Shown here: positions 15,045-23,576 of the stretch, in pieces | Layout: each line of letters starts with the position of its first letter | How positions within the stretch are numbered: the first letter of the stretch is position 1 | Assembly: GCA_943327755.2 (NCBI GenBank) | Contig: CALPYF020000009.1 | Span: forward strand, 1-64,000 | Reading direction: 5' to 3' | Length of the DNA: 64,000 nt | DNA from: Deinococcus hopiensis KR-140 | GTDB lineage: Bacteria > Deinococcota > Deinococci > Deinococcales > Deinococcaceae | The notes under the pieces: generated by a model | The model's database searches: none | Seen by the model: the letters and a program-made list of their open reading frames with translations, nothing else | What the model was told of the DNA's origin: nothing | Program-made: the position numbers and the translations under genes

Positions 15045-17105
15045 GTGCCGTTACCCACCGTGAACCTCGACGACCGCCGCTTCGACGACATCCTCGAAGA
15101 AGCCCGCCGCCTGATCCCGCAGTTCTGCCCCGAGTGGACCGACCACAACCCCAGCGATCCCGGCATGGCGATCCTGGAGGTGTTCGCCTGGATGACCGAC
15201 CTGCTGCTCTACCGCGTGAATCAGGTGCCGGACAAGCTGTTGATCGCCTTCCTGGACCTGATCGGCGTGCAGCTGGCCCCGCCGCGCGCCGCGCAGGCCC
15301 CCGTCACCTTCTACCTGAGCGCCCCGCAGGACACGCCGCTGGCGATCAGCGCCGGTACCGAGGTTGCCACGCTGCGCACCGAGGTCAGCGAGGCGACCGT
15401 GTTCTCCACCGAGCGCGCCGGCGTGATCCGCCCCCCGCAGCTGGGCGGGCTGTTCACCGCCAACACCCTGGCGCAGGTGCAGGGCGAGGAACGCGGCGTG
15501 CGGCACGACCTCGCGCAGCTGGGCCTGCCCGGCTACCGCTTCCCGATCTTCCAGCCGCAGCCGCAGCCCGGCGACGCGCTGTTCGTGCAGCTGCAGGCCG
15601 ACCACAGCGATCACGTGCTGGCCCTGCACTTCGGGGTCGAACTCGCCGGGGGGGCCGGGGTGAACCCCAACCACCCGCCGTACGTCTGGGAGGCGTGGCA
15701 GGGCGGCGTGAGCCGCTGGGCGCAGTGCGAGATCGAGTACGACGGCACGCGGGCCTTCAACGTGTCCGGCGAGCTGATCCTGCGCCTGCCCACCCTGCGC
15801 GAGGGCACCTTCTTCGAGCAGCGCGGGTACTGGCTGCGCTGCCGCCTGACCAACGAGCAGATGCACGCCGGGTACCGCGTCAGTCCGGACCTCGAAACCC
15901 TGCGGGTGGACGCGCGCGGCGTGACCGTGCCCGCCCGGCACGCCACAGTCGTGCGCGGCGAACTGCTCGGCCAGAGTGACGGCACGCCGGGGCAGCACTT
16001 CACGCTGCTCAACGGGCCGGTGCTGCACCTTGACCCGGACCGCGACCTGATCGAGGTCATCACGCCCGAGGGCGACACGACGCTGTTCACGCCCGTCACG
16101 GACTTCAGCCTGTCCTCGCCGCTCGACCCGCACTTCACGTTCGACACCGCCACCCGAGAGGTCGCGTTCGGCCCGAGCGTGCTGCAACCCGACGGCAGCG
16201 TGTACCGCTTCGGCCTGACCCCCGCGCAGGGCGCCACCATCCGCATGCAGCGCTACCAGTACGGTGGCGGCGCCGTCGGGAACGTCCCGGCGCGCAGCCT
16301 CAGCGTCCTGAAGAGCAGCCTGCCGTACGTGGCGCGCGTGACCAACCACGCGCCCGCCGTGGGGGGCCGCAACGCGCAGCAGCTCGAGGACGCCGTGCAG
16401 CGCGTGCCGCAACTGCTGCGCACCCGCACCCGCGCCGTCACCGCCGACGACTACGAACACCTCGCCGCGCAGGTGCCCGGCGTCGCCCGCGCCCGCTGCG
16501 TCACCCCGAACATGCACGCGCCCGGGCAGACCTACCCCGGCCAGATCCGCGCGCTGCACGTCCCGCCCGGCCAGGTCACGGTCGCCCTGCTGCCCGAGGT
16601 GAGACTGGACGACCCGGGCGCCGAGACGGACCCGCTGACGCCGGGCCGGGTCGCGCCCGAACGCCTGACCCTCAGTGCGGAACTGCGCGCGGCGGCGCAG
16701 GAGGAACTTGACCTGCGCCGCCCGGTCGGCACCACCCTGGACCTGCGCGCCCCGCAGTACGTGTGGGTCAGCGTGACCGCCACCGTCCGCGCCGCGCACG
16801 CCGCCAGCCGCCCCGCCCGCGAGGACGTGCGCCGCCGCGCGCTGCACGCCCTGTACACGTACCTGAGCCCCTACACCGGCGGCCCCGACGGGCAGGGCTG
16901 GCCGTTTGGCCGCACCCTGACCCTCAGCGAACTGTACGGCCTGCTGCGCGCCGTGCCGGGCCTGGAAGTCGTCGAGGACGTGCAGGTCGTCCTGACCGAA
17001 CCCGGCCAGCCCGAGACGCGTGAAGTCGTCACCGGCAGCCTCCCGATGCCGCCGCAGGCGCTGATCGTCAGCGACGTGCACCACGTCCGGGTGGAGCAGG
17101 GATGA
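15045..17105 (+). CDS. CIS baseplate J-like protein (gp6/gp47, Afp11 type)
   Basis: A 686-aa putative baseplate assembly protein. It begins LPTVNLDDRRFDDILEEARR, followed by CPEWTDHNPSDPGMAILEVF, the signature opening of the CIS baseplate J family. The core features PYVARVTNHAPAVGGRNAQQ and RTRAVTADDYEHLAAQVPGV, and it ends with a wedge-forming C-terminal region (ALYTYLSPYTGGPDGQGWPF). It forms the baseplate ring together with gp25 and the gpI-like protein. GTG 15045 is preceded by a GGAG site; the stop overlaps the next ATG (ATGA). Confidence 0.92.
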   Translation: MPLPTVNLDDRRFDDILEEARRLIPQFCPEWTDHNPSDPGMAILEVFAWMTDLLLYRVNQVPDKLLIAFLDLIGVQLAPPRAAQAPVTFYLSAPQDTPLAISAGTEVATLRTEVSEATVFSTERAGVIRPPQLGGLFTANTLAQVQGEERGVRHDLAQLGLPGYRFPIFQPQPQPGDALFVQLQADHSDHVLALHFGVELAGGAGVNPNHPPYVWEAWQGGVSRWAQCEIEYDGTRAFNVSGELILRLPTLREGTFFEQRGYWLRCRLTNEQMHAGYRVSPDLETLRVDARGVTVPARHATVVRGELLGQSDGTPGQHFTLLNGPVLHLDPDRDLIEVITPEGDTTLFTPVTDFSLSSPLDPHFTFDTATREVAFGPSVLQPDGSVYRFGLTPAQGATIRMQRYQYGGGAVGNVPARSLSVLKSSLPYVARVTNHAPAVGGRNAQQLEDAVQRVPQLLRTRTRAVTADDYEHLAAQVPGVARARCVTPNMHAPGQTYPGQIRALHVPPGQVTVALLPEVRLDDPGAETDPLTPGRVAPERLTLSAELRAAAQEELDLRRPVGTTLDLRAPQYVWVSVTATVRAAHAASRPAREDVRRRALHALYTYLSPYTGGPDGQGWPFGRTLTLSELYGLLRAVPGLEVVEDVQVVLTEPGQPETREVVTGSLPMPPQALIVSDVHHVRVEQG

Positions 17106-18100
17106 GCGCGTCCCTTCAGGTCCGCCGGGGCGGCGAGGTGCAGCGCGTCCTGCCGCTGGCCCGCGCCCTGTCCATCGGCCGCACGCCCGACAACGGCCTG
17201 CCGCTGCGGGACCCGTCGGTCGCCATCCGCCACGCCGAGATCAGCAGCGAGGGCGGCGCCCTGCTCCTGACGCACCTCGCGGGCGGCGAGCACGTCACGT
17301 TCGTCAACGGCCACCGCCTCGCGCCGAACGAACCGCGCCGCCTGGAACCCGGGGATGAAATCCAGATCGGCCCGTTCACCCTGGCGTTCCTGACCGCCGC
17401 GCCGGACACGCGCCCCGCCCCTGCCCCTACCGGACGCGTGCGGGAGCAGGGTGACCTCGCGGCCCGGCCCGCCCGCGCGCCCCTGCCCACCTTCCCACCC
17501 GAAGTCCCGGCGCGCGGGACCCTGGCGCTGTACACCGAGTACCTCCCGCCGTTCTTTCAGGAATCCGAGTTCCTGTCGCGGTACCTGAAGATCTTCGAGG
17601 CGATCTGGGAACCCCTCCAGCGGCGCCAGGACAGCGTGGACATGATCTTCGACCCCCGGGTCGCGCCGCCGCGCGTCCTGGAATGGATGGCCGGGTGGCT
17701 GGGCGTGCCGCTGGACCCCCACTGGCCCGAGGCGCGCCAGCGCGCGTGGCTGCGCGAGGCCGTCACCCTGTACCGCTGGCGCGGCACGAGGTACGGCCTG
17801 AGCCGCGCCCTGGAAACCGTGTACGGCCTGAGCCCCGTCCTGCGCGAGGACAGCGCCCAGCCGCACACCCTGACCGTGCGCCTGCTCGACCCGCCCGACG
17901 GGGACGACACCGCCAGCCGCGAGGCCGTCACCGCCTTCATCCACGCGCACGCGCCCGCGCACACCCGCGTGGACGTGGAATGGGTCGCGGCCCCCGCCAC
18001 CCGGCCAGACGCATCCGGCCCGGCCGAGGTGACCCCTCCGGCCCCACCCGAGCCCGTCACGGCGCAGCCTCCCACTCTCCCCGACGCAGGAACCGCATGA
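17102..18100 (+). CDS. CIS tail protein (P2 gpI-like/Afp12 type) with N-terminal FHA domain
   Basis: 332 aa. Residues 1-100 form a forkhead-associated domain (LSIGRTPDNGLPLRDPSVAI, then RHAEI and FVNGHRL), normally a phosphothreonine-peptide reader. The phosphate-contacting Arg27 is kept, but the usual Ser of VSxxH is Ala41, so binding may be altered. After a proline-rich linker, residues about 140-305 match the tail-protein-I family (YTEYLPPFFQESEFLSRYLK, WMAGWLGVPLDPHWPEARQR, YRWRGTRYGLSRALETVYGL), a baseplate component. An FHA fused to a baseplate protein, next to a kinase-like FHA membrane protein, suggests they interact. Overlaps both neighbours by ATGA. Confidence 0.85.
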   Translation: MSASLQVRRGGEVQRVLPLARALSIGRTPDNGLPLRDPSVAIRHAEISSEGGALLLTHLAGGEHVTFVNGHRLAPNEPRRLEPGDEIQIGPFTLAFLTAAPDTRPAPAPTGRVREQGDLAARPARAPLPTFPPEVPARGTLALYTEYLPPFFQESEFLSRYLKIFEAIWEPLQRRQDSVDMIFDPRVAPPRVLEWMAGWLGVPLDPHWPEARQRAWLREAVTLYRWRGTRYGLSRALETVYGLSPVLREDSAQPHTLTVRLLDPPDGDDTASREAVTAFIHAHAPAHTRVDVEWVAAPATRPDASGPAEVTPPAPPEPVTAQPPTLPDAGTA

Positions 18101-21100
18101 CCGACACGAAGATCTTCCACCACTACCAGCTCACCCGCCCGCTGGGCGGCAACTGGCTGGGGCCGCTGCACGTCGCCACCGACCTCGACGAGGGCCGCGA
18201 GGTCGCCCTGCGCGTCCTGGACGAGACCACCAGCGGCCAGTCGTTCCTGCTCATGCAGCTCGAGCGGCTGCTGCTGCGCGTCTCGACCCTGCGGCACGCG
18301 CACCTGCTGCCCACCGGGGAGCTCCAGACCCGCGCCGGGCGCGCCTTCTACGCCATGGAACTCGGCCGCGCCGGGAGCGCCCGCGCGCTGCTGCAGGCCC
18401 AGGCGAAAGAAGCCCGGCCCCTGCCGCTCGTGACCGCCGTGGAACTCGTGCGGCAGGCCGCCGCCGGGCTAGCGCACGCGCACGCGCACGGCCTGATGCA
18501 CGGCAACCTGAAACCCGAGAATCTGATCCTCCAGCCGGGCCGCGCGCTGCTCGGCCAGACCGGGTACGTGACGCAGCTGTCGGACTTCGGCCTCGCGGAA
18601 CTGCGCGCCGGCAGCTACGGCACGCACGACCGCGCGGTCGTGAACGCCCTGGCGTACATGAGCCCCGAGCAGTGCCGGGGCGTACGCAACGACCTGCGCA
18701 CCGACCTGTACGCCCTGGGGCTGGTGCTGTACGAACTGCTGACCGGGCTGGTGCCCTTCGACATCCGCGACGCGACCGACGCCCTGGAAAAACACCAGCA
18801 CGTCGCGCCGCGCCAGCCCAGCGCCCTGCGCCCGGAGCTGCCCGAGGCCCTGGAGGAGGTGATCCTGACCTGCCTGGCCAAGGACCCCGAGGACCGCTAC
18901 CCCGACGCGGCCGCGCTGGAAGGCGCGCTGCAACACGTCCTGAACGGCCTGATGCCCGGCGGCCCGGAACCCACCGTGCGCCTGAGCGCCCTGCCGTTCC
19001 TGCCGCCCCCCCCACCCCTGGACGGCGTCACGCCCGGCACCGATACGCAGCTGCTGGTGTTCAGCGAACGGCACGAACTGCTGCGCACCCTGCCCGTCAC
19101 GCACGACACCCTGACCGTCGGGCGCGCCCACGGCAACAGCGTCGTGCTGGAACACGCCGGGGTCAGCCGTCACCACCTGAACGTCACCTTCCAGGGCGGG
19201 CAGGCCAGCGTCACCGAACTGACCGCCACGAACGGCGCCGTCATGGACGGGCTGCCGCTGACCCCCATGACCCCGCTGCGCTGGCCCGAGCGCACGCCGC
19301 TGTACCTGCGGCCCTACTGGCTGGTCCTCGTCCCGCCCCGCCGCGCGCCCACCCGCGCCCGCATCGTGGTCACGCCGGACGTGGACCGCCTCACCCTGAC
19401 ACCCGGCCGCCCGGCGCACCTGCACGTGAACCTCGCCAACACCGGCGTCACCGTGGACCACTTCCGCCTGACCCTGGACGGCATCCCCGAGGAGTGGCTG
19501 CTCGACGCGCACCAGGAAGTGCAGCTGAACCCCGGCACCCAGGGCAGCGCCACCCTGACCGTACAGGCTCCCCGCGACAGCCGCGCCCGCGCCGGAACGT
19601 ACGACGTGACCATCGTCGCCCGCTCCCGCGAGAACCCCCAGGAGACCGGCACCGCGCCGCTGACGGTCCTCGTCACGCCGTTCCATGAGACGGTCGCCAC
19701 GCTGCTGCCCCCCACCCGCCGCACCTGGCGGCACACGACCTACACTCTGAAACTGGAGAACAGGGGCAACACCGACCTGATCCTCGCGCCGCAACTGCGG
19801 GACAACGAGGGCGAGGTGCACGTCCTGCCCAGACTGCAGGACCTCGTGCAGCTGCCGCAGGCGCCCAACGCCGCCGGGCACGTCGTGAACCCCGAACAGC
19901 TGGCCCGCGAGGCCGCCCGGCAGGCCGCGATGGAGGCCCGCAACCACGCCACCAGCGCCGCCCGCCGCGTCCTGATGGGCCAGGGCCGCATCCGCGTGAC
20001 CGACATGCCCGCCCGCGTCACCCTGGCCGCCGGGGCGCGCAGCGAGGACATCCTGAAAGTCCGTGTGCCGCTGCGCTGGTTCGGCAGCCCCAGCCAGCAC
20101 ACCCTGCAGGTGAACGTCCTGCCGGTCAACGACCGGAACGAGATCGAGGACCGCGTCGTCACCAACGCCGAGGGGCAACTGCACCACCTCCCCCTGATTC
20201 CGCTGTGGCTGCTGCCGATCCTGATCCTGCTGCTGGGCGTCCTGATCTGGTGGCTGACCCGCCCCCCGCAGATCACGCAGTTCGACCTGTCCGGCAGCGA
20301 CACCGTCGTCGCGCCCGGGCAGCCCTTCACGCTGCGGTGGGACACCAGCAACGCCCGGAACGTCAGCATCCTCGAACTCGGCGGGACCGGGCAGGGCCTC
20401 ACCGGGGACGGCCAGCTGAAGGTCAACGGTATCCAGAAGGACCAGAAGTACACCCTGGTCGCCCGCTCGCTGCTCGGGCGGCGCGTGGAACGCTCGCAGG
20501 TCGTGCAGGCCCGCTTCGAGCGGCCCGTCATCGAGCAGTTCGACGTGACGCCCGCCCGCGTGTCCGGCAACCAGCCCGTGACCGTCACGTGGCGCGTGAA
20601 GAACGCCGCGCAGGTCAGCATCAGCGAACTCGGCAAGCTCCCGGCCAGCGGCACCCGCAAGTTGATCCCGAACAAGGACACCACCCTGACCCTGACCGCG
20701 CAGAACGGCAGCGAACGCGAAAGCGACGCGCGCACCGTCAGCGTCCTGGGCCCGGAAGTCCGGGAATTCAAACTCACCCCCCCCCAGGTCAAGAAGGGCG
20801 AGAGTGCCGTCCTGTCCTGGAACGTCGTGAACGCCACAGAGGTCAGCATCGACGGGCTGGGCACCGTGAACGCCAAAGGCAAACGCACCGTCACGCCCCG
20901 CGACGAGACCAGCGCCACGTACGTCATCACCGCCACCGGCGCCGGCGGCCTGACCAAGAGTGCCAACATCCGCCTGGAACTCGTGACGCCCAAACCCGAA
21001 TTCACGCAGTTCGAGATCACGCCCAACCCGGTCAAGAGCAACGAACAGTTCAAGATCATCTGGAAGACGAAGAACGCCACCGCCGTGAACGTCCAGTACG

Positions 21101-22893
21101 GTCAGGGCGCGGAGGACAGCGCCCCCAGCGGTGAAACCATCAAGCCCGCCCCGCCCACCGGCACCAGCATCACCCTGACGGCCCGGAACGACGCGGGCGA
21201 GCAGGTAGCGGTGAGCAAGCAGCTGACCGTCACGCTTGTTGATCAAGTGGCCATCGACCGCGCCAATGCCGAGAAGGCGGCCCAGGAAGAGGAAAAGGCC
21301 AACATCGGGAAGATCACCTTCACCGCCACACCCGCGCAGATCACCGGGCAGGGAGACGTCACCCTGAACTGGGAGGCGCCCGGCTGGCAGAACGTCACCA
21401 TCCTGCCCCTGACCGGTCCTCTGCCCAATGGTCGGTTCGACGGCAACGGCACGAAGATCATCGAGAAGGTCAACACGAGCCGGGTATACAAGCTGGTGCT
21501 GCGCCTGCGAAACGGCCAGTCCATCACCCGTGAGGCCAAGGTCAAGGTCATCCCGCTGCCCGTGAAGATCAACGCCTTCACGCTGAGCCAGACGCAACTG
21601 AGCGCGCCCGGCACCGTCACGCTGAGCTGGGACGTCGCCAACGCCCAGAGCGTGCGCCTCGCCGGACTGAAAGGCCCACTCACGAACGGTCAGTGGCCCG
21701 CAAAAGGCAGCACCACCGTGCAGGTGGGCGCGACCCGAACCTTCACCCTGACCGCCGGAACCCAGGTGCAGCAGCAGACCGTGCGCGTCACGCTGCCCGC
21801 ACCGGTCGTGCAGACGTTCACCCTCAGTCCCACACAGATCACCGGGAAGGGCGTCGTGGTGCTCACCTGGAAGGTGCAGAACGCCACCGCCGTGCGCATC
21901 GACGGCGTGAAAGGCCCCAACCGTGACGGCAGCTGGCCCGCGCAGGGGCAGACCACGGTCCCCGTGACCGCCACCCGCACGTTCGTGCTGCGCGCCGGCC
22001 CCGCGAAAGCCACGCAGGTGGTCAGCGTGACGGCCGCTCCCACCCCGCAGATCACGAACTTCACTGCCACCCCAAGTGTCCTGACTGCCCCTGGCAGTGT
22101 CACCCTCAGCTGGACCGCGCAGAACACCAGCGCCGTGCGCCTGAGCGGTCCCGCCGGGGCGATCGGCGCCACGTACCCCGCCAGTGGCAGAGCCAGCGTG
22201 CAGGTCACGAAGACCGGGACGTACACCCTCAGCGCCGGCGGGCAGAGCCGCAAGGTCACCGTCACGGTGAAACCCCCCGCCACCCGCCCACCCGCCACGA
22301 ACACGACCACCGAGATTGTCCCCCCACCCGCCCAGACCGACCTGAGCGACAAGGGCCCCATCGTCACGCGCTTCAACGTCAACAAACGCATCGTCACCGC
22401 CGGTGAGAGCGTCACCTTCGACTGGTACACCCTGAACACCACGTCGGTCCGCATCGACGGCATCGACCAGACGCTGCCCACCAAGGGCACCGTCACCATC
22501 CAGCCCACCCAGACGCGCACGTACACCCTGATCGCCAACGACAGGCCCTTCAAGACCAGCATCACCGTGCAGGTCCGCGAGGGCGAAGCCGACTACAGCG
22601 ATCTGAACGGCACCTGGACGCACCCCTTCGGCGTGGTCACCATGACCGTCACCGGCAAGACCGGCACCGGCACGTTCAGCAGCAGCCGCCCCGGCGTGCC
22701 CGGCGTGCCCATCAACCTCTACTTCAACGGGGACACCGTCACTGCCACCTCATCGAAAAACCCGGACTTCAGTTTCGTCGCGTCCCTGCGCGCCGGGCGT
22801 AAGGCCATGCTCGGCACCTACACCCTGAAAGGTGAGCAGGAACGCTGGTGCATGTACCGCCCCGGCACGCCCCGCCCCGCCGACTGCCGGTAG
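18097..22893 (+). CDS. Membrane pseudokinase-FHA protein with nine Ig-like repeats (CIS operon)
   Basis: 1598 aa. Residues about 8-290 have the Ser/Thr kinase fold, with DFG (Asp163), SPEQCRG and DLYALGLVLYELLTG. However, the catalytic HRD is HGN (Asn137), the beta3 Lys is Arg39 (VALRVLD) and the glycine loop is degenerate, so it is probably a pseudokinase. Residues about 316-410 are a canonical FHA domain (TVGRAHGNSVVL, GVSRHHL, ATNG). Two Ig-like modules (about 415-690) lead to one hydrophobic segment at about 699-721, then nine Ig-like repeats (726-1500) and a C-terminal domain (about 1510-1598). No signal peptide, so the kinase/FHA half is likely cytoplasmic; which side the repeats face is inferred. 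The architecture recalls PpkA of type VI secretion. It sits between baseplate and spike genes, ATG 18097 overlapping the previous stop, so I infer a membrane anchor or trigger for the CIS. Confidence 0.85.
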   Translation: MTDTKIFHHYQLTRPLGGNWLGPLHVATDLDEGREVALRVLDETTSGQSFLLMQLERLLLRVSTLRHAHLLPTGELQTRAGRAFYAMELGRAGSARALLQAQAKEARPLPLVTAVELVRQAAAGLAHAHAHGLMHGNLKPENLILQPGRALLGQTGYVTQLSDFGLAELRAGSYGTHDRAVVNALAYMSPEQCRGVRNDLRTDLYALGLVLYELLTGLVPFDIRDATDALEKHQHVAPRQPSALRPELPEALEEVILTCLAKDPEDRYPDAAALEGALQHVLNGLMPGGPEPTVRLSALPFLPPPPPLDGVTPGTDTQLLVFSERHELLRTLPVTHDTLTVGRAHGNSVVLEHAGVSRHHLNVTFQGGQASVTELTATNGAVMDGLPLTPMTPLRWPERTPLYLRPYWLVLVPPRRAPTRARIVVTPDVDRLTLTPGRPAHLHVNLANTGVTVDHFRLTLDGIPEEWLLDAHQEVQLNPGTQGSATLTVQAPRDSRARAGTYDVTIVARSRENPQETGTAPLTVLVTPFHETVATLLPPTRRTWRHTTYTLKLENRGNTDLILAPQLRDNEGEVHVLPRLQDLVQLPQAPNAAGHVVNPEQLAREAARQAAMEARNHATSAARRVLMGQGRIRVTDMPARVTLAAGARSEDILKVRVPLRWFGSPSQHTLQVNVLPVNDRNEIEDRVVTNAEGQLHHLPLIPLWLLPILILLLGVLIWWLTRPPQITQFDLSGSDTVVAPGQPFTLRWDTSNARNVSILELGGTGQGLTGDGQLKVNGIQKDQKYTLVARSLLGRRVERSQVVQARFERPVIEQFDVTPARVSGNQPVTVTWRVKNAAQVSISELGKLPASGTRKLIPNKDTTLTLTAQNGSERESDARTVSVLGPEVREFKLTPPQVKKGESAVLSWNVVNATEVSIDGLGTVNAKGKRTVTPRDETSATYVITATGAGGLTKSANIRLELVTPKPEFTQFEITPNPVKSNEQFKIIWKTKNATAVNVQYGQGAEDSAPSGETIKPAPPTGTSITLTARNDAGEQVAVSKQLTVTLVDQVAIDRANAEKAAQEEEKANIGKITFTATPAQITGQGDVTLNWEAPGWQNVTILPLTGPLPNGRFDGNGTKIIEKVNTSRVYKLVLRLRNGQSITREAKVKVIPLPVKINAFTLSQTQLSAPGTVTLSWDVANAQSVRLAGLKGPLTNGQWPAKGSTTVQVGATRTFTLTAGTQVQQQTVRVTLPAPVVQTFTLSPTQITGKGVVVLTWKVQNATAVRIDGVKGPNRDGSWPAQGQTTVPVTATRTFVLRAGPAKATQVVSVTAAPTPQITNFTATPSVLTAPGSVTLSWTAQNTSAVRLSGPAGAIGATYPASGRASVQVTKTGTYTLSAGGQSRKVTVTVKPPATRPPATNTTTEIVPPPAQTDLSDKGPIVTRFNVNKRIVTAGESVTFDWYTLNTTSVRIDGIDQTLPTKGTVTIQPTQTRTYTLIANDRPFKTSITVQVREGEADYSDLNGTWTHPFGVVTMTVTGKTGTGTFSSSRPGVPGVPINLYFNGDTVTATSSKNPDFSFVASLRAGRKAMLGTYTLKGEQERWCMYRPGTPRPADCR
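20270..22600 (+). repeat. Nine tandem Ig-like repeats within the pseudokinase protein
   Basis: Each unit of about 75-90 codons carries the pattern (I/V)xxFxxxPxxVxxGxxVxLxWxxxNAxxVxI. Unit starts are recognisable as ITQFDLSG, IEQFDVTP, VREFKLTP, FTQFEITP, IGKITFTA, INAFTLSQ, VQTFTLSP, ITNFTATP and VTRFNVNK. Unit 5 is the most divergent. Units 6-8 are more alike than the others, which suggests recent internal duplication. Confidence 0.8.
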
Positions 22894-22943
22894 CCACTGC
22901 TCCGAACCGCCCTTCACTCTGCCCTTCCCCAAGGAGGCCCAGC

Positions 22944-23576
22944 ATGTCAACCCAACCCGGCCAGGCCACGGAAAACCGTTACTCCAAAGCCCAGATCGTC
23001 GCCCTTGACGCCAAGGGGCACCAGCTGGGCCAGCCGATCGTGTGCATGTTCAATCCCCGGGAATATGCCATCAGCCGCACCGTCAACTGGAAAACTGACA
23101 GCAACGACAACAACGACAGTGGCAACAAGGTCTACCTGGGGGGCTCGCCCGCCAAGCTGTCCCTGGAACTCTTCTTCGACACGTACGCGCACCGGCAGTC
23201 CGCCAGCGTCGTCGAGGACGTCCGTACACACACCGCGCGGCTGTGGGCCCTGAGTGAGATGCGAACCGGTGAACAGGGCGCGAACAAGGGCATCCGCAAG
23301 GACAAGCCGGCCACCGTACTGTTCCAGTGGGGACAGACCTGGCATTTTGCGGCGGTCATCACGGACATCGAGCAGCAGTTCACGCTGTTCATGCCGGACG
23401 GCACGCCGGTGCGCTCGATCATGAAGACCACCTTCGAGCAGGCCGATCAGCGCACGTCCTTCGAAGGCGCGGGGCTCCATGCGTTCCACATCAGTGAGGG
23501 TATCCGCCGCCTCGCCAAGCAGAAGGGGTTCATCGGTGACCTGCGGCGACCGTCCTACGGGAAAGGTCAACTGTGA
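22944..23576 (+). CDS. CIS tube-spike adaptor (Afp7-type CIS_tube family), LysM-less
   Basis: A 210-aa protein matching the CIS_tube/Afp7 family: a motif like QPIVCMFNPREYAISRTVNW, then KLSLELFFDTYAHRQSASVV, and MPDGTPVRSIMKTTFEQADQ. In AFP/PVC this protein caps the tube bottom and links to the VgrG-like spike. Many homologues end in a LysM domain, but none is visible in the last 30 residues here. ATG 22944 has a perfect AAGGAGG 7 nt upstream, the strongest ribosome site of the rightward operon, after a 50-bp gap. Its stop overlaps the spike start (GTGA). Confidence 0.85.
   Translation: MSTQPGQATENRYSKAQIVALDAKGHQLGQPIVCMFNPREYAISRTVNWKTDSNDNNDSGNKVYLGGSPAKLSLELFFDTYAHRQSASVVEDVRTHTARLWALSEMRTGEQGANKGIRKDKPATVLFQWGQTWHFAAVITDIEQQFTLFMPDGTPVRSIMKTTFEQADQRTSFEGAGLHAFHISEGIRRLAKQKGFIGDLRRPSYGKGQL

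Noticed and set aside
15051..17084. 677-codon minus-strand open frame
   Set aside because: Shadow of the baseplate J gene, which has strong family signatures.
17683..18096. Longer N-terminus for the pseudokinase protein
   Set aside because: The extension is out-of-frame translation of the gpI-like gene (Arg/Pro-rich); ATG 18097 overlaps the gpI stop and starts the kinase fold.
18469..22623. 1384-codon minus-strand open frame
   Set aside because: It lies entirely opposite the pseudokinase/Ig gene, with Gly/Ala/His-rich nonsense composition and no ribosome site.
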